Shown: positions 19,914 through 22,973 of the stretch, one piece after another | Layout: each line of letters begins with the position of its first letter | Position numbering within the stretch: position 1 is the first letter of the stretch | Origin: Rhizopus sp. PT2906 | Lineage: Eukaryota; Mucoromycota; Mucoromycetes; Mucorales; Rhizopodaceae | Length of the DNA stretch: 22,973 nucleotides | Direction: 5' to 3' | Assembly (NCBI GenBank): GCA_025529335.1 | Contig: JAMYHX010000598.1 | Location: 1 to 22,973, forward strand | Made by a program: the position numbers and the translations under genes | Notes under the pieces: generated by a model | Seen by the model: only the letters and a program-made list of their open reading frames with translations | What the model was told of the DNA's origin: nothing | Databases searched by the model: none

Positions 19914-21312
19914 GGTATGAATAAAGATATGAAAAAAAAATAAAAAGAGAAAAAGAGAAGAGTTCTTTTAATGTAAGAGCAAAACAAAAGGATGCATGAT
20001 AGTATTTTTACCGCAAAAGGTAAATTATCTTGGCATTACCAAATATGAGAATGGCCCTTGAATTTGAGACTGAATTACAAAGCCTCTATTTTTGGATGAA
20101 AATAAAAATCATTGGCTGCGAATGGGTCTATTTGGTAAAGGAATCTAACTGTCACACGAAAGCCAAGAAAACATGAATTAAAATATGCATCAAAGTGTGA
20201 ACATGCCTTATAGTTGTAAGCCGCAACGCCAAGCCATGATCATTAAACAATGTGTACCTGTCTAATATGTTTATATCATTTTATTATACATAGAATCAAG
20301 TAAAACCTGGTTGCTTAGAAACCGTAACTATGTTCAAACACAGAACGTCAAACGGTTCGTTTAGAGTAGCTGTTACTTCTCCGAAACACAGTGAAGATCA
20401 TGGAGTTTAGAGTGATACACCTTATGTGTCAGGTTGAGCATGACGATCTGGCAGAAAGTATTTCAAACAAGAGAGGCATACTTCTTTTGAACTACAGAGA
20501 TGTTGTTGATAGTGTTATTCACTCATCATTATATTTAACAAAGGCTCAGAGCATATCTATTCACCCTTCTTTTTCGCGTTCATACAGCTTTCAAGATTAA
20601 GCAGTAGCATTTCTGAGGCTTTATTTGTACTATTTAATAGTGTATATACTTTTCCTGTAAGAAATATACCTATGGTTTAATAAAGATGTAAGGCGCTGAC
20701 AGGCACTAAATAAATCCCAATTTATTATGCTGCTAAATATAGTGCTTTTATCCAATTTACCAGCGACAAGATCAATTCATCATTGATCAATCCATCGTTT
20801 ACCAGTAAATATTAACCAATACATAAAGTAATGTACTTCTCTGGAGCATCGTCCAACATGTGGCACCTCTCCGTGTGAATGAATTTAAAAAAGAGCTTTT
20901 CATCAGGGGTAACAGAGTAATTTTAAGTATAATGTTATGCAAAAATGCTTGGCTTATTCTTTATTCATTGAAAGACCCGTTATGCCAAGATGAGGCGTAA
21001 TAACAGATGACATAGAATAATGTATGTAAAAAAAAAGTTTCTTTTGTTTAAGTAGTAGTCTTTTATTTTTCAGTCAAGGGAGAAGGTTAAAGTACTTTTA
21101 TAGAAACAGTAGCTTTTGTAAAGTAGTCTATTTATATATACTTAAAGTAGAAATAATGCATGCGGTAACTAACAGGATAAAAAGGAGAGAAACGGTAAAT
21201 ATGCCAAAAGAGCAATGTTTGCTATTAACAAGGAAAGGGTAAACTATATATGCTTTATTTGTGATTTATAAATGCTGTACAAAAAAAAGAAATAAAATGA
21301 TGGGATTGTTGT
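19914..21312. other. 1.4-kb Rim101 upstream region
   Basis: No gene supported. An open frame at 20391-20600 (+) starts at a non-ATG codon and has no recognisable domain. The stretch is AT-rich, with five GCCAAG/CTTGGC hexamers (listed separately). Because both flanking genes are on the minus strand, it serves as the Rim101 promoter and 5' UTR plus the pirin 3' UTR. Confidence 0.5.
20029..20989. promoter_or_regulatory. five PacC/Rim101-type GCCAAG hexamers upstream of RIM101
   Basis: GCCAAG occurs at 20162-20167, 20228-20233 and 20984-20989, and its complement CTTGGC at 20029-20034 and 20948-20953. The known PacC core is GCCARG. Three sites lie within about 115-320 bp of the RIM101 start and two lie about 1.0-1.1 kb away. 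They suggest autoregulation, as reported for PacC genes in other fungi. Functional binding is inferred. Confidence 0.45.
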
Positions 21313-22209
21313 TTAAAAAGACCATTTATCGCGGATGGCAGAGACCCATTCAGGTGCACCTTCGAATCCATTTTGACCAAATTGATAATCAGCAAAGGCT
21401 TGACGGATTTCTTTTTGGGAATTCATAACAAAGGGACCATATTGTACAACAGGTTCACCAATAGGTTGACCAGCAATGACTACAAAGTGGCAGTCATCAG
21501 AAAGAGACTCTACTGGGATATAGGTACCACCATTATTATCAAGGACAAGTGTGTGGTGAGCAGCTGACTTGTGTTGATCAGCACCATAGAGAGCAGTGCC
21601 AGAGATAGTATAGATAAATCCAGCATAGTTTTCAGGAATAACTTGCTCCATCTTTTTACCCTTCTTTAACTTTACATCGATAAACATGGTAGGTGTTCTT
21701 GTCATGACGGGACTCTTGACACCGTATGATTCACCTGCGATCACCTTGATCGTGATACCTTCTTCAGGAGTGACTGAGGTTACCTTCTCGCTTGGATATT
21801 CTTGGTAATTGGGTTCAGACATCTTATCTTTACTGGCCAAATTGACCCAAAGTTGAAGACCATGTGCTCTTTGATTGTTGGCAGGAATCTCAGCATGAAC
21901 GATACCCTTGGCAGCGGACATCCATTGAAGGTCACCAGCTCGTAAATGACCTTTGTGGCCCTTAAAGTCTTCATGAAGGAATTCGCCTTCAAGCATATAG
22001 GTAACTGTTTCAAAACCACGATGAGGATGATCAGGGAAGCCACCGGGAGCACGGACATCAAATTCGTCAAGCATCAAGAAGGGATCGAGGTTCTTTAAAG
22101 CAGGGCTGCCAATGGATCGATAAACACGAGCACCAACACCGTCCATTTGTTCTCTTGAAAGAACTGATTTTGTGATTTTTCTAGCGACTTTGGTAATAGT
22201 AGAAGACAT
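21313..22209 (-). CDS. pirin, cupin-family iron protein
   Basis: Single-exon pirin homologue of 298 aa, close to the usual length of about 290. Pirins are Fe-binding bicupins. The human protein is a nuclear redox-sensitive cofactor, and bacterial and plant members have quercetinase or regulatory roles. The N-terminal cupin carries the metal ligands: H61 and H63 in FPDHPHRGFETVTYMLEGE, and H105 and E107 in KGIVHAEIP. The C-terminal cupin (about 180-298) is complete, including GEPVVQYGPFVMN and a terminal GFEGAPEWVSAI. I chose the ATG at 22207-22209 (MSSTITKVAR) because the pirin homology begins there. An in-frame ATG 26 codons upstream would add a Lys/Phe-rich leader without similarity. Which reaction it performs here cannot be told from sequence. 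Confidence 0.93.
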   Translation of the reverse strand: MSSTITKVARKITKSVLSREQMDGVGARVYRSIGSPALKNLDPFLMLDEFDVRAPGGFPDHPHRGFETVTYMLEGEFLHEDFKGHKGHLRAGDLQWMSAAKGIVHAEIPANNQRAHGLQLWVNLASKDKMSEPNYQEYPSEKVTSVTPEEGITIKVIAGESYGVKSPVMTRTPTMFIDVKLKKGKKMEQVIPENYAGFIYTISGTALYGADQHKSAAHHTLVLDNNGGTYIPVESLSDDCHFVVIAGQPIGEPVVQYGPFVMNSQKEIRQAFADYQFGQNGFEGAPEWVSAIRDKWSF

Positions 22210-22973
22210 TGTATTGTTTGTTTGAATGACAATAAAATTCAAAAGCTTAAAAAAGTCCCGCTTTTTATATGAACAGGGAATATTCAATCTCCGTCATGAG
22301 CAAACAGGGAATTACTAAGGACTTATAAAGGACTTACAAATCAAAATGTTGCCGAAGCGAAGGCTGAAAATATGGTAAATGCCAACCCTACTTTTTGGTT
22401 TTCCAATCTTTGAAACTTATTTTATTTAGATACACCACCTCTAAAAAAATGAATATTAGTATTATTAGTCATGAGGGTTTGAAAGCTTATTAATATATTT
22501 GTATGAAAATAAAGCACGGCTCTGAGAGCATTTACCACATTGGAAGCCGAAGTGGAGGCAACTGAGATTGTTTTAGGAACGAATAACAATTCAGACAGTT
22601 AAAAAAATTCAGACGAATCAAAACGAATCTTCAGATATTTTTTTACCTTTTTCGACAAGATAAAAAAGGAAAACAATTTCAGACATGCTGAATACTTTTC
22701 GAGGAGATACTAAAATTGGAAACTTTGAAATGATACAGAGGATTTTTAGTTCAAGTGTGATTAGCTAGAAGACTAATGAATAACGTATTGTTCATTTTAT
22801 ACTTACCGAGGCATCAAGGAATGCACTGCCGTTATGGACAGCGTATTAAATCCAGGGAAGCACCGTTAATCTTCTGAAGATCTTTTGAAGGGAAGGGGAG
22901 GACTTTCATTGTCGTGTTTTGATTTGTAAACAAAGATACCATATGTATATAATGCATTATTCACATCGCAGTT
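22210..22973. other. pirin upstream region to window end
   Basis: AT-rich, with no supported reading frame or repeat family. The first 100-200 bp should contain the pirin promoter. Nothing else was recognised. Confidence 0.4.

Noticed and set aside
20391..20600. 69-codon open frame upstream of RIM101
   Set aside because: It starts at a non-ATG codon, has no recognisable domain, has no splice context and lies in an AT-rich promoter region.

Overview
The window looks like nuclear DNA of an early-diverging filamentous fungus, most likely Mucoromycota (Mucorales-type). The genes are AT-rich and split by many introns of about 45-110 nt. They include an enhancer-of-polycomb homologue, a class III GH18 chitinase with a Cys-rich chitin-binding tail, a yapsin/pepsin-like aspartyl protease, a FAT1/FATP acyl-CoA synthetase, a PacC/Rim101 zinc-finger regulator and pirin. 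I worked out exon structures by hand, requiring splice sites, reading phase and family motifs to agree.

Layout: an unidentified minus-strand coding remnant (about 244-646); EPL1 (1412-3352, +); chitinase (5314-3438, -), convergent with EPL1 and 85 bp from it; a 1.4-kb gap holding a decayed Zn2Cys6-like fragment; aspartyl protease (6772-8317, +); a 6.85-kb mobile element (8300-15146); FAT1-like acyl-CoA synthetase (18000-15312, -); Rim101/PacC (19913-18166, -); pirin (22209-21313, -). The last three run in tandem on the minus strand.

The most unusual object is the element at 8300-15146. It is a near-perfect 2.43-kb inverted repeat, and its outer ends begin CACCCTTTGCC and are flanked by TA. 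Each arm carries a Tc1/mariner-type DDE transposase gene and a divergent two-finger C2H2 gene. Each arm ends inwardly in a 9-bp minisatellite (TTACGGTTC/TTACGGTAC, 18 and 12 copies). Between the arrays lies a unique 1.7-kb core with one intron-containing gene whose protein resembles a PD-(D/E)XK nuclease (D...E-x-Q). Both transposases share the same in-frame stop and the same frameshift. Apart from the minisatellites, the arms appear to differ only in two homopolymer lengths. Removing the element with one TA restores a stop codon directly at the junction of the aspartyl protease gene, so the insertion replaced the last codons and 3' UTR of that gene.

Other points: the intron that interrupts the AMP-binding motif of the FAT1-like gene has an AT instead of GT donor, and the 1.4-kb Rim101 upstream region holds five GCCAAG (PacC-type) hexamers. 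No RNA genes or CRISPR arrays were seen.
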